In this document: piece after piece, positions 1 to 13,980 of the stretch
How the letters are laid out: every line of letters starts with the position of its first letter
Position numbering within the stretch: the first letter of the stretch is position 1
DNA from: Rhea pennata
Taxonomy: Eukaryota > Chordata > Aves > Rheiformes > Rheidae
NCBI RefSeq assembly: GCF_028389875.1
Contig: NC_084670.1
Location: 16,711,383 to 16,775,382 of the forward strand
Direction: 5' to 3'
Length of the DNA: 64,000 bases
Position numbers and translations under genes: made by a program
The notes under the pieces: generated by a model
What the model was told of the DNA's origin: nothing
The model's database searches: none
The model's input: only the letters and a program-made list of their open reading frames with translations

Positions 1-972
1 GACCATCAAGAGAGTTCTCCCACTGTTCCATGAGCGACAGTTTGACATAAATAAGCCCTCTTGGTTCCAGCTTGACAGCCAGTTGATGTGTCTTTGTCAC
101 TCGAAAGAGAGTAGGAAGAACCACTGTTCCATGACAACAAACACGGTTTTTGCGTGGGGTGGGTTCCCAACTGAACACTACTAGTTTTAAGTGCTGAGCA
201 TTTTCAATTTCTATGTTGAACGTGTGGTCCATATCTAAAAATGTTGTCCTACATGTAAGCAGGGCTGTTCTGGCTTTGTTTACTGAGTCAACTTGTATTG
301 CACAAAAGACATCTTTTGAGTCTATTCTTGGTGGTTTCAAATCTTCAGCACCATAGAAGTGAATGCTCATGAGTCCAGAGATGTACTGAGAACATTTGGG
401 TTGATCAGAAAAGTTGTAGTGTCTAAAAGCATCAATATCTATTTCCGGTTTGCTACTGTTGCTTGGAAGGGTCTCCTTTCCTTTCCCAAACTTGGTTTCA
501 TGTCCATGTTTCCCCGATTTTGTTACAAGTTCAGGAGAATCACCATCACTGAGGTAACCACCTTTGCTGGAGGATTTGGAACTCCTCGTGCTTTTCTTTT
601 TGTAGGTGTGTTGCGATGACACGCTGCTGTCGAGATGGTAACGACTTATAACATTTCTGCTGGCAGCTGCTGTTGAGTTTCCAGAAGACGGCAAAGATGT
701 GGTATGGCTTGTATCCCGACAGTTACCTTTCAGCATAGAAGGAGGATTATCAGAACTACTACTATGGCTTGAAGTTCCCTTGACGCTCAGCTTTCTGCTG
801 AGCTCTGGCAGCTTTTTCATTTTCATGGAAAGTTTCCTCACAGTTCTGGGAGATTTAATTCTATCTGGGAAAGGCCAATTGATTGATCCACCTTTCTTCA
901 AAGGACTAGGACTTGGAGGAGAAATTTCTGCTGGTGGTATGTCAGTCTTGGGTGCAAGTATGATTCCAGATC
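1..972 (-). CDS. SYDE2: SYDE2 internal coding exon with C2 domain (gene continues past left edge)
   Basis: This exon of the Rho GTPase-activating protein SYDE2 starts after a pyrimidine-AG acceptor at 973-974 and is open to the window edge: 323 full codons plus one base. It enters in phase 1, matching the donor of the exon at 10225-10953. The first part is a basic, Ser/Pro-rich linker (about residues 281-474 of the assembled protein). A C2 domain follows (about 475-592), with the segments [32 protein letters not shown] and [17 protein letters not shown] proteins have the order disordered N-terminus, C2, RhoGAP; the RhoGAP exons must lie beyond position 1. The family stimulates GTP hydrolysis on Rho GTPases and is linked to synapse organisation (SYD-1 relatives); that is family knowledge. 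The paralogue SYDE1 is the alternative, but the neighbouring genes fit SYDE2. Confidence 0.9.
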
Positions 973-3900
973 CTGTAGAAGAGAAGGAATAAATAATTTT
1001 AAATAGTTCATTATCTGCTGTTTGAAGTAATACAAAACCCTTTCAAGCTAGGGGAAAACATGCTGATTTGTCATAACTCGATAAATGTGATTCATTCAAA
1101 CAGCCTTCATTCATCAGTCAGATGTTCATGAGCATTAAGTAAGCTGTACTCTGCTGACTTGTTCAGCCAAATTTGGCAGTTCACAGTCAGAAGCCTGATT
1201 TGTTCTGCTCTATGGAGATGAAAGGGCCAGAAACTATATACAAACAAATGACCTATTCCACTTAATTGCATTCAGCTATCCATTTGTGTTACATCCCTCA
1301 CAGAAGCAGACATGACAACATTTCTGGGACACAGGTGTAATAACACTAATATTAAATGCGAAGACACTGGACCATGACAAATATACTTCTGTCTAAGAAG
1401 CTGTCTTACTTGATAACACAACAGTGCTGCCCACTCCTTTGAAGCCTAAAGGAGAGATGCTCATCTCTAATGAAAAAGACAGCTATGTTCTTCAGCGTGT
1501 CTCTGTTACCAAAATAGCCCTAAATTTTACTCATGTAGATGCAGGCAAGGTGTCTCACATTTTTACTCCATTTCTCTCAAAACATCTTTTCTGATGCAGG
1601 AAGGAGGAGGAGGAAGAATACAACAAAGATTCACTCTTTCCAAAAGCCACATCTTGCAGTGCTTCATATGTGTGTCTTTCCTGACATAACCATCTTGTGA
1701 CGTCAGTTGAAGTAACCCAGACCCCAGGTGATAACCACATGGGAAATCGCTAACTTTTGAAGGTACAAACCATCAATAGACACTAATGCCAAGGTGGGGG
1801 AGAAAAGAGAGAGAAGAATCCCTCAACAGTGAAAGATAACCAATTACAATCATGCATTAACCCAGTACAGCAGAAATTTCTGCACCTAATGCACAAAGTC
1901 TGGACCTGTGGTTCCCCCCATGTTGGAAAACTCGAGGAAATCCAAATCTCAAGTTACAGCTCAAATCATCTCACTTTCATCAGCATGAATCAGGAATGAC
2001 TGCAGGAAAGGCAATGTATTTACATAAGTAAATAGAACATGCAAGAGGGGAATTTGCCTCAGAGTAATAGATACGAATTAAATTACATGAGTACTTTCAT
2101 TTACAGTTACTTTTCTGTCCCTTGAGAAACTGATGGTGCTTCTTGATAGAAACACTACCACATTAATTCATCATTTTGCAAACTTCAGCAGCTCTCAACA
2201 GGACTTGTGTAGCCTTGCACATACATACTAAGGTACCACAGAGCCCCTAAACACACTGATCCTTGTTTGTTGCAATTAGCCCAAGCAGCTCATAGAGATT
2301 CAAAACATCTATACGCATCAGTTATCCCTTATTGCTAACAAGGGGGAATCTGTTTTCAGCATGTAAAAGGCAAGAAAGAAGTGCTACTTTTACGAGATAC
2401 TTGGCAAATCGTATTTCATAGCAGTTTCTTTTACACATTTTTCAAAGGTTTTCTGTTTTTATCTCTAAATTTACTACTTTAAATCAAAATCACCATACAA
2501 CTAAAGTGCTATTTAAAATTCCCCTGTTCATCCAAATTAATTTTTCATCATTTAACTATTACTTTACTTTTTATACTTCACTTAGCTTAAACAGTAAAAT
2601 CAGGCAACTTGGTCTTTATCATAACTTTGATGAAAATGATTTATCTTTTTTCTTCCCCCCTCCAAATCCAAAGACTAGTTTTAATCCCAATGTCTGTCTG
2701 GCTTTAATAACTTTAGCAGACAACTGTTTAAAATAGCATCTTCATAAAAGAAAGTTTTGTGTTGAGGAACAACCCATAGAACTTGTTTTCCAGAGCAACA
2801 GAGAAAAATCTATTTAGTCCTGCATCTCGTTGCAGTAGTTCCCTTACAGGGAAAGCACTATTTCTAGCATGCCTGCTGTGTTCCTTTGGCAAGCAGCTAG
2901 TAAGAAATGTGGTGCCTGATAAAGCTGGACAAAGCCTTCTCTTGTACTGCAGATCACGGCACGGTCCCACTGGTGGGTTGGCCTGGAGCATTCTATAGTA
3001 ATCAGTGCCATACTTCAGCCTGCTAACATTAATCTTCCTTTTCTGTCAAAGTCTGGCACAGGCTTAGAAAAGCAGGCCAGCATATTAAACTTCCCTCCAT
3101 CTCATTAAAACTGAGGAGTCAATCTAACATTCTGACTTTTATGTGTCCAACTTCTGCTGTTTTCAGCTCCAAACAGTTAAAATGAAGTATGTGGCTGGAA
3201 GAAACTTAACAGTCAAGTACTGTGCAGGACGGTATTCCCATCAGTATTGAGCCACATGTTGTTCCACAAAGGCCAGAAATGTGCTGAGGTATGCACACAA
3301 TTTTCAAGAGTGTACACACTAGACAACTGCACAATCTGCAAAAAATAACTGTAGCACAGTCAAATAACACTTTACTTTCAAACCTACCCATTTTACACCG
3401 CTTTGTTGTGATGATGCTGGAGGAATTAAGTTGCTTCTTGTTACTTTTGTCAAGTGCCAAGGCAGTTCTGCAGGCAGAACCTGAACTACCCCATCGCCGA
3501 CTTGCTCTACCACACACCACCTCTTACCTTAACAACAGCTACACTTTAAAAATATCCCAGCGGAAGGATGGTAGGAGGAGAGGAAACATAAGAGGCACCT
3601 GCTGCTAAATAACTCCCAAAGCAGCAAGGGGGAGAATCAGTTCTAAATTATGCAGCTGACTTCCTGCATTTATATTACACTTTCTGGAGGCTTTATCAGT
3701 ACAAGTAGACAGAAAAAGTAGCTATAGGATAACCCAACTCAAAGACAGACAGTTAATCACTGGACAGGTCAGCGATTACCCTGAAATGGGACTATACGGA
3801 ATGAAGTGACTTGACATCATAAGCGATTACTTCTATTAGTTGTTTTTTCAGTTTTATTAGCAAAGCCAATTTTTACTTCGTTCACTGATATGGCTGCCTA

Positions 3901-6900
3901 AAACATTAAAGCCTTTTTTTCTTAACCAATTAGACACAGCCCATTGGAAGTACAGTTTTTCACAAATTCAGACACCCCCCCCACACACACAATCATATCC
4001 CAGGCTTGTATATAGAAACATTGTCCATTCAATCAAGCAGGTTATCCCTGACAAAATTTATACCTACGTAACTCTGCCCTAAGGGAAGAGATGGGCTTAA
4101 AATATCCTAAGCACTTCAGCACAGTGCCTGCCAGACATATACAATGATTTAGTACAGTAAGAAAAAAAAATCAGTCTGACCCTGCTTAACACTGTTTACG
4201 TGTACTTGGGCATATAAATCACTGTCACACTGACTGCCAACAATGCCTGCTATTTTACAGGCAGATTTGACTGCCTTATTCTACATGCAACGTTCCTCAT
4301 CACTTTAGGTTGGATTTCTGAGTTATTTTAACATTCATCTGAAAATCTGTAATTTATTTTTGGGACAACAAGTTGAGGTGGATGAATAAGTGAAGTGACA
4401 TCAGTTCCTTACTCTATTAAGCTACTACAACATCAAAAAAGCCACTTTGCTAACTAATGGAAATGCTAAGTTAAGACCAAACTAAAGTTGATATGTAATT
4501 TATTTTTTCCTATTTTTTTCCAGAAAATGTAATGGGTACATCACATCAAATACTCAAAGTTTATCTTGAAGATAATGGTGTTATTGTTGAAGCGCTAAGA
4601 CAGCCATTTCGTTTAAAAAGAAAATCAAAAAAATTCCAAACCAAAGTTTCCCTTACACCTTAACTTTTCATGCCTTTTTTCCCTTTTCTATTTTTAAATC
4701 AAACTAATTCTTACTTGTGAAAAATTATTAAAAATAATTCACAAATGAAAACAGAAAAGCTCAAATACCTCAAAACTGTTCTCATATCTGACTGAAGAGT
4801 GAGCAAAAAAAAGAGCAACTGTTCCTCTATGCTCAATTATACAAAGGTATTGATATAGATCCTCACCTGACACAAACTCTGTAATTCTAACTCATAGCAA
4901 AGGCTGTTAATTTAATTAGGCTCAGAATCTGGCCCATTAAGTCTTCTTGCCCCCAGGTAGTTCCAGACTTGCTCTGATATAAACTTCGCAGTAGAACTAT
5001 AAATAGCACTAAGAGAAGAATTCACACTACACCAAAATTAATCAACTTCAGTTAAGATACAAGAGAAGTGTCACTTTCATCCACTTATTTCTACATAACA
5101 ACAAATTATCTAAATAAATGCAAGAATCACCTCTTTTAACTTGTAAAAAAGACCTAATTTTTTGGCCTCTATGAAAACTACTATTTTGACCAGTTCAAAT
5201 TCAGGGTTCAATCCCACATATTTTTAAAAGCAAAAGAATGGAGAAATTACTAAAACAGTTAAAATTCTCTAAGAACTTTATTATTGCAACTTGTTTTCTT
5301 AAAATACTATCTATATTGATAGTAATTAAGCTGTGACAAACCTATCCACTCAGGGATCACTTATCTGCTGGCCCAAAAGGTAGAAAATAAATTACTTTAA
5401 ATAGCGCATTAATTAAAATGGGAAGCAACTCCAAAGTAACCTCCAGAGGCCAGACGTGTATAACGAGCTCAGCCAGCTGCACACTGCCGGCCCTTCCACC
5501 GCGGCAGCGATTTCCACAGCAGTCTATAAAGCGTTATTCCACTAGCGAGAAGAACAAACATGTTTAATAGATTTATAATTAAATCCCTGACCAGACTCGA
5601 GAGTTCACTACCTACTAACAAGAATGAATTTGCTGCAAATATTTCAAACGGTAGTGATTCCCTGGTTCACATACACCACGTTAGGCTTCATTGAGTTACT
5701 GGCATCGTACCAAGATATGAGCAGTAGCACTAAGTGCTGAAAACCAAGCACCATTCATTTGGGCCAGTCTCATGAAATTGTCCTTCCTTCACTGCTTCTT
5801 TCACAGCAAGTAGCACAAAAAGTAGCTTTGCCTCCAGTTACAAAGAAAGATGATAAAAGCAGTTACTCAGCACAAATAAGAAACTGAAAAACGTGGTAAC
5901 TGTTTTAAATTAGCCGCTTCAATTGCACGGGGCTACATAATTTTGCCCCTTTCATCAGTAGGTCTTTAAGGGATTGCCACTTGGTGGATCAAAGACACGC
6001 ACATGAATAGGCCCTCAACCTTCCAAAGCATACACACGCTCTCCAAAAAAGCCCACTGACAAGCTGGTTCCAGCTCCACAGAAGACAGAGGAAGCCCTTC
6101 GCCGTGGGCAGGGTGGGCAGTGTACCGGCAGGAGGCGTGATGCTTTCCCCAGCCGCTCTCCTTGACTCAGCTTCCTTCCTTTCGTCCCCACACCACCAAA
6201 ACAAACACTGCTACAGCTACATCCCCTTATTCTTCAGGGTTCAGAGGCAACTGCATCACGTTTGAGTCTCAATGGCATTTTATCACTGATCAGCGGATGG
6301 ATCTCTCCACCACGTGCCAAGTCATCTTGATAATTTGGACATTACACAAATATTTCACATAAATTTTTTTTTGCCTCATGAAAGCAAAGCTCCTTGCATA
6401 GCTAAATCACAAAGCATATTCCATCTGAAAAGAAACAAGCAAAAAATATTTGCAATATATGTTCAAGGAAGTTGGGAGGTAGGATCTGCTGCTCAGTATG
6501 CTCTGTTAGTACTATTAGAAGCTCATTTGCAAAATCTAAGCAAGCAAAGTATTTACCCACATCAGCACAAGATCTATCTGTATATCAGGGTAGTCATCAT
6601 GCTGCAAATGAAGAAAGAGCACTTTGGTTCTAATTTGATTTTTGGCATGCTCCAGTTGGCACATACACGTATACCCAGGTGAGTGGAAACACAACCTTCA
6701 CTCAATCTTAACTCGCTGCCATGCTGAAAAGAAATTATTTCCTATGATTCTACATCCAGACAGCTAACACATGCATGTTTTTAGTAGTAAAAGCACAGTC
6801 AAGATCCTAGCCAGCTATTATTCAGATATCCTAATACGATATCTTTGAGACACTCATCTACTCATTCCACTGATTAGCTAGGCACCAACCCCAACAGTAA

Positions 6901-9900
6901 CCTTTTCCCAAAAGCAAAAATATTAAATTCTTCAGAAGAAACTATTCAGAGTTATAAAGAGCTGTCATTCCTCAACTGTTTTGCAGATGACATGCAGCTA
7001 TAAAAACATACAGTTTGAATTCAATCTTAAACAGTTGCATTGCAAATTTTCTTTAGCATTTTATATATGCAAAGAACTGTAAGTACAATATGAAAAACTC
7101 AATATGTAACAAAAGTGACAGTTCTACAGTTGTAACCATTTTGCCTTAAATACATATAAAAACTAAAAACATCTGTCTCAGTCTTTTCCAACTTAACTTT
7201 TCTCCAATGGATCTAAAAGCATGAGCTGACACTCTATGTTTCTACATTGTTAATTCAGAATCAAACTATATAATTCTTACTATTGCCTTTTGTGTATTTG
7301 TCATAAACAAAATACATGAATTATTTTTTCAAGCTCTGATAGAGCAGTATTTTATTTTTAGACAGTTTCTGTTTAAAAACGAGCATGGTTAGAATTATTT
7401 ACTGAGGAATTACCTGACAAATTTTATTAATATAAATGGTATTTATTGGAGAAAGTAACCTGATTAACAGCAGAAACCAGCAAGGTAAGTTAAGACTATA
7501 GGGCAAATCAGCACCTCTGCAATTATGACCCACGTTACTAACAAAATTTACAGGAAATATCTATTTGCTGCTTTGTTTGGGAAAGCTTCCAATAACTGAA
7601 TTTTATCATTAATAATTTATATTACTCTTTAATAATAACAACCTTTCAAGAAATTAATGAAGAGAAAACATGAAAATCCATGACCACTTCTTCTCTCCAA
7701 ACTTTAAACAATGCTGCCTTATTTGATTTCAAAGTTTAAAGCATTAAACTAGTTGCACTGTCCAAAGTAGTAAAAGAACAAAATGAAAAAACCCTATATA
7801 TTTTGTTGGCTTTAATAGCACCCCACTTTTTTAAAAAAATCTTTGCTTCCTAAGATCTCTCTACTACTTTAAACTCTTGTACTAACTAGCATTGACATAC
7901 ATAAACTTTTATCAGTAAGACAGAGAAGCAGACTTTTCTCTGAGCATTAATTAGGTATGCCAGGTGTTACTGCTTAATGTACACAGCTCTAAGAATACAG
8001 ACATCTATTTCACAGCAACTGTGTGTGTAATTCAAACTCTGTTCTAATACAAATAAAGTTAAATTGGCCATGTTGCCCTTCACACAGTAATTTTCTATGG
8101 ATGAGCTGTCATTTTAAATTTAAGGTGTCCACAGTTATTTTCAGTTAACAGGATTAAAAAGAACTAAACTACCTCTCTGTAATAAAGCCAATTACCAAGC
8201 AGCAGGGACCCACTTCATCAGACAATCTAGTCAATGTGATCACTGTTCAATGCACACAAAAGGAGAACTGCATTTAAAATAGCTTAATTAACTCAATATA
8301 TAGTATTGAATAATACTTAATACTAATAAACTAATAAAAAGAAATTCTTTTTTTTTTCCTGACTTCATGAGATACATTCAATGGGCAATTTTCCTTTCAG
8401 GAACAAATGCTTCTTCAGAGTGAAAAATGTAGATAATTTTTCTTCATATATAAAGAAACAGTCATTCAAAAGAGGTGGAGTCACCTATGTATCAAGAGAT
8501 TCATCTCCTAAAAAGGGGGTCAAAGAGTTAGCAGAAAACACACATGGTTTTTCTAAAAAATCATGTTTTAGTGTTCTTTCCGAAGCACTTAAAGAGATCT
8601 ACTGATGAAAAAGTCTATCTAAGAACACCGTACTCATCTATCTTGCAAGCAAATATAATCAGCCTAAGCATTTAATGCAGCTGATAGAGCAAACCTTCTA
8701 AAGAGATGTCTAGTTCTTAATATACTTTGTGACTAGAAGTACCATCGTGTTTCCACAAAAAGAAAATATGAGCTCCTAGAAGCAACACAGCCTTTTTCCT
8801 CCCAGTTTGCAGAAGCTGTGTTGCACCTTTGTGAATAGATCCCATTTCCAGCAGTCACTTCTGCACTTGTAATCTAGGCAAAATAACTTGGGCATTCACA
8901 AATGTGGGCCCCGAAGTCTGCCAGCACTTGGTGGAGGCACCGGGCGGGACGCACAGAGGGCGAGTCCTCCAGAGGGCAATGCAGGACAGGGATCTGGCTC
9001 AGATGCTTCAGACCCTCCTTACGATGGCAGCAGAAACATGGGCTCATCAACTTCAGTGCACTGTGCCTCCACTTAGCTGGAGCCTGAGCTCACCAGAAAG
9101 CACGCTGTGCCACTCACTCCACCTCTCTCCACCGCCTACACAGCAAGGCTAAGGGAACGGTCTTCAAAGCCCAGGCAGTTAAATATCTAAACTGTGCAAT
9201 ATGAACTTTCATGGCTTTTGATTATAAAAAATGTTACATATCCAAACAATTCAGAGGATTATTATATGCCTATTTTGTAAATGAAACAGTGATAATGTTG
9301 GAATATTAATTATTCTATCCAGAAACAAATCAAGCAGATGTCAAGCAGAATCAGGAATTCCTCACCTCCTGAACTTCATGCTAAGATCATAAATCTTAGT
9401 AGGATATTAGACTTAAGGTCAAGATACGATAATATAATACACAACAATAATGGAAAAATAACACTTCGTTGGAAAACAGGGTTTGCCTCATTTTATTTGG
9501 TGTGGTTTTATTTTTGAGTTCTTTTGTTTTTAGAACAAACTGAGAAGAATCTTTACTAAGTTGCTGAATTCAATCACTAACGGAAACATTAAAATAGGAC
9601 TATCAATCATTCAGCATAAGATAGTAAAGAACAAACAGGTTGCTTCCATATGTGAAAAACAGTCAACAGGACAGCAAGTATTGGAAGTGATTTAATTAAT
9701 AGGTTTATACAAACATCCAAGTCTTTGTAGAAATCACAGGGAGCAAATAAAAGAAAATTCAGAAGACATTAAGTAGTTTCAAGACTAGAATTCAAGAGCA
9801 GAATTCAACACTAGCTAACAGAAAAGATACCAAGCGTGTCCTCACATTAACAAGTCTATTCAGCAAACTCACTTTTATACAAAACTTTTGTTTCCATCTA

Positions 9901-10224
9901 GGTGGGGGGGGGGGGAGAAGCACTCTAATTCAAGTTCTGAGCTGATTCCAGAGGGATGGCAGGATGGCAACTAAGGCAGTGAAAAACTGTAATACCGGAC
10001 AGGTGAGATGAACAAACTGACTGAGAAATCACTATGCAGTTCTACATTTAGTAGATACTGACATCATTATTAGAGTAATTTTTAAGAAATTCTCAGGTAT
10101 TTCCATTGGAAATTTGCTTCAGAAAGATAAAAGGAGAGGAAAAAGAAGAGAGGTATATGAAAGATTTATCACTCCTTTAAAAGAAAACAGAAGACAACAT
10201 GTTTACACTCCAGAACCTTCTTAC
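973..10224 (-). other. SYDE2: SYDE2 intron (9.25 kb)
   Basis: The intron lies between two phase-1 SYDE2 exons, with donor GTAAGAAG at 10224 and below and acceptor ending at 973. It is AT-rich and has no recognisable gene. Small items seen: a 12-base G run at 9904-9915, a C run next to a CA tract near 3976-3993, and a GC-richer block at 8890-9150 that stands out from its surroundings (see findings). No CR1 copy was recognised here. Confidence 0.8.
9904..9915. repeat. G homopolymer (12)
   Basis: A run of twelve G on the plus strand inside the SYDE2 intron. It is a simple repeat prone to length error in sequencing. Confidence 0.9.
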
Positions 10225-10953
10225 CTGGTGGAGAACATTTAAACGCCGAACTGTCTTCCGCGGCTGGCCCACTCTGGCTCTTGCCCACAAACCTCTGCCT
10301 GTACAGCTGCGCATGCTCTGGGGGACACATGGCTCCAGACGGATTCAGCTCACCAGGCTGAGCTATGAGACTGTCCCCTGCGTGCTCTGGGCAGCGTGGC
10401 GGACCTTCGTGGGCCCCCTCAGCTTTAACCAAGTCACTCCCAGGCAGGGTTTTGTAACTGGCAGCTTGGGAGTCCACCATACCAGAGCTATTCACAACAG
10501 AAGAGCGGACTCTAGGGAAGTCTGGCTCGTCATCCTCAGGGATAGGATTGTACCATATTTCTCCTTCATCATCTGCATCGTTATCCTCACTGAAGTCTAG
10601 AGTACAGTTTCTCAGTATGAAAGAGCTCGTAGCGTTTGGAACGGCGTCTGCAGAACTGTAGGCTCTTGCAGTATATTCTGGCCCTACGGGTGATCTGGAA
10701 GGAACCTTCTGCATTTTGGGTTCAGGTAATGGACTGGGAGATTTAGGCACCTGGATAACAGCCCCTTGCATTTTCTTACATGTGTTTTCCTCTTCCATAT
10801 GAGGAGACCTGTGAGAGCTCTGGTGTAGCCAGTTGCGTTTCTTCGAAACAGTAATGCTGGTCATCTGTGGCCTGTGTTCAGGGACTTCATTTGTCTTAGG
10901 AGTTTTAAGTTCTCTCCTGCTTCTTGAAGCTATGTAAACATTTTCAATTAAAT
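10225..10953 (-). CDS. SYDE2: SYDE2 second coding exon
   Basis: This 729-nt exon (243 codons' worth) is bounded by acceptor AG at 10954-10955 and donor GT at 10224-10223. It enters and leaves in phase 1, so the boundary with the C2 exon forms an in-frame Gly codon. It encodes a disordered, Ser/Pro-rich stretch (about residues 37-280). Within it an acidic segment (SEDNDADDEGE) runs straight into EIWYNPIPEDDEPD at about 168-181. I recognise the WYNPIPED core as the SYDE1/SYDE2 signature, and it is the main basis for the name. A start codon seen in the acceptor region is not the true start: the reading frame crosses the splice site and fits the upstream exon at 17619-17727. Confidence 0.9.
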
Positions 10954-12500
10954 CTGTTGCCAAAAAGAAAAGCATAAAAAACAGGGGGGAAAACAGATGC
11001 TCAGAATATCATTCTGCTTCTAATAACACAGAGAAAAACATATGCCATCAAATCACATTCATGTTAGACCTCATCTAGAAGGACAAGTTGATACTATCAT
11101 AAAATTAGATTTCAGCCTGTCAAGGCAGAACATGCACATAATTAAGAAAAAACTCAGACTTCTTTGGCTGTATTTTTTAACACCATGTAATTTAGATAAA
11201 TGTCAGTAAAATAGCCTTGCTGAAAGGTCATACATACTTGGATGAAAATAACTGCTTTCTGTTCTGATAAGTACACATACAATTGGTTTGAAAAGTTGCT
11301 AGGTAGTAATTCTACGGTTTACTTACGCCAGTGAAGAAATAGCCTCTAGCTTTGATACATCACTTAAATGACCTTAAAATAAACATGCAGATTTGCTTCT
11401 AGATTTAGATACCAAAAAAAGGCAAGGACGTCTTTTGGGTAGAATCCTCCCAGAAAGGACAGCCTGATTCTATGATCAAGACAGAAGCATTCCCTTTAAA
11501 TTTAAAAATAGTGACAACATTTTACCCATTAAAATACCGATTTCCTGAGAACAAAACCAAAGGCACAATCATAAGGAGGGAAGGAGGAAGAACAATTGGG
11601 GCCAAGTTTTAAAATTTCACTTTGCAGTAAAACTTTTACATAGGAACTAATCAAATTCTTCTGCTACTTTCAAAATTTGTCAGAGAATTTCATTAAAGCA
11701 ATAGCTAAGCATTTAATACACACTGAAATGGTCCCTTGATTTTGGTCATTTTGTCCGAGTACTTTCAAGAATCCTGTTTAGCAAAAGTTCCCTACTTGAT
11801 GTAGGCTGCCAGAGGCTGTACTGGAGGTACCTGTAGTAGTGCCTCATCCTGAGAGTGGGACAACACAAGGAATGTGCTAGCAAGTACTTGTCAGACCAGG
11901 CCTGCTGCTAGGACTCAATGCAAAGCATCCAAATTGGAAACTGGAAGTCATATAACAACCTCCACTGTAAGCCCAGTTAACGGGTTCCCATTCACTAAGA
12001 TTGGACACGGATAACCAAGTTTTCATACAACAGATACTTGGTTTAACACAAAATCCGCTGCAAATGGGGATTCCGAACAGGAACAGCTGTCTCATACTGC
12101 TTAAACATTGTTTCTAGCAAAAAAGTACTTACTCATCAACAATACATTAAAATACGGACACTTCTCTGAATGACTCAAGGAGTAGCTCTGTAAATTAAGC
12201 TAAGTTTACTTCACACAGGGAGACAGGAAAAAGACTTCCTCTCTCAACACCTTCCCTTTTACCCTCCTTTTACATTTGCACACTATGGACAGAGGAGATT
12301 CCTGTGAGAGATAAGATCCCAAAGACCTGATTCATCATTTGGTGATTATTTTTTAAAAAAGGGGTTCCTTGCTTAGATGAATTGTGATATGTTATATATG
12401 TATTACATGTGATATGTAACTGAATCCACTGTTTTGGATTCAAAGAATACCATATTAATTTTAAAGTCTGTGAAAAACTGTTGAAGTTATTGTATTACAG

Positions 12501-12521
12501 TTATTGCAGTAACTGCAATAA
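12501..12521. repeat. Short palindrome
   Basis: Two 10-base arms flank a single central base and read the same on both strands. A further partial copy of the arm follows at about 12523. No function is implied. Confidence 0.8.
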
Positions 12522-13880
12522 ATTGCAGTTATTATGGGGCCTAAGTTGGTCAATTAACAGAATATTAGAAAAATGTAAAAGCAGGGCTGCAAAGACTCAG
12601 TTCTGCAGAAAAGCTGCAGTGATCTGGCAGCAACTCTGTTCTTTCCTCCATCCACAGCCTGAAAAAAAAGTGTGCCAAGGTAAAGGTTCTGTACAAAATT
12701 TCTTTACTATTTCAAGAAACAAACTAACAAAAAGATGAGGCACATAATGTGCAATTGGTAAAGGCTATGCTTATGATTTTGAGAAGTCAATTTTGAGTAG
12801 GTACTTCAGTTGAAGTCCGAACTGAGGAAGCCTTTGACATTGTTCTGAAAGTGGTATGAGAAGTATGTTTATACTTGTGGCACGTTCCAAGAATATGTAC
12901 ATCACAAAACACAACTGTCACTCCACTTTTGAGCAATCTAATACTTCTGTTGATAAGTCTGCCTCGTGACTTCAGAGTATTACCATGAATACCTCACTCC
13001 ATTTAGACTGTCTGCAACTACAGTCCACATTCTAGAGGATGTTAAGTGTCTTCCAAGAGATAGTAAACGCTTACAATATCTACAAATCTCTTTAAGACGA
13101 AATTACAGGGTGCCAGAAGCTACTAATAAAGTAATCCTATTACAGGCATTTGGAAAAACAATGTTCTATTCCCAAAGTGAAGTTTAATATCAAACAGGCC
13201 CTGGAAAAGGGCCAGTGCAAACCCTATTTTCAGTTATCGTTTATGTACTCTTTAACATCCCAACATTGGCAATAGTGATGTTGCCAATTCTGAAGCAAGA
13301 GAAGACTTGAACTGAAAGAGAAGCAAACTAATGAAAATAATTTGTAAATTAACTTTTTTGTGATGCCAAGTCATTATGTAAAGAAATGTTTGATTAAATT
13401 AGATGTTATTAAATTAGATGAACATAGGTTGAAGTTCTTCCAAGTGACACCAGTCATATTAACTTTATGGTATGGTATGGCATTTGTTTCACTGTTTATT
13501 GCACTCTTTTTCAATCCAGAAGTCAACATTTATCTTTAATCTAAAATTCACATCCAATCTGAAATTTGAGCTTGGTACTTCTGTATATAAATGTGAAATA
13601 TTTTTTAATACCAGAAGCAACAAACATATTTGGGAAAAACAGTCTATTCTTATTGTAACTTGCACTGTCTGTACAGTACAATTTAACAATTTCTTTCAGC
13701 CATTCTAATGTCCTTTGAATACAAATACAAGAATGACTATAAAGAGCACAATGTTACATGCACATCTGATTTTGAGAATATTTTTTTACTAACTACCTCC
13801 ATCATTATGTCACTATGGTTTTTAAGGACTATTGGTTTGCAGTGAATCTGGAGATTTACAACCATTAAATATTTAATTGA

Positions 13881-13980
13881 ACATAGAATCATAGAATCAG
13901 TAAGGTTGGAAGGGACCTCTGGAGATCATCCAGTCCAACCTCCCTGCTCAGCAGGATCACCTAGAGCATGTTAGATAGGA
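13881..13980 (-). mobile_element. CR1 LINE, 5'-truncated 3' tail
   Basis: The plus strand begins with two copies of the ATAGAATC unit. It continues with GGTTGGAAGGGACCTCTGG and ATCATCCAGTCCAACC, then the segment around CACCTAGAGCA. This is the reverse complement of the 3' end of avian CR1 retrotransposons, so the element is inserted in minus orientation. Only about 100 bases remain, the usual fate of 5'-truncated CR1 copies. No target-site duplication was seen, as is typical for this family. It is strong evidence for an avian (or at least archosaur) genome. Confidence 0.95.

Noticed and set aside
359-992. Plus-strand frames of 86 and 97 codons
   Set aside because: They are antisense shadows of the SYDE2 C2 exon, which fully explains the open sequence.
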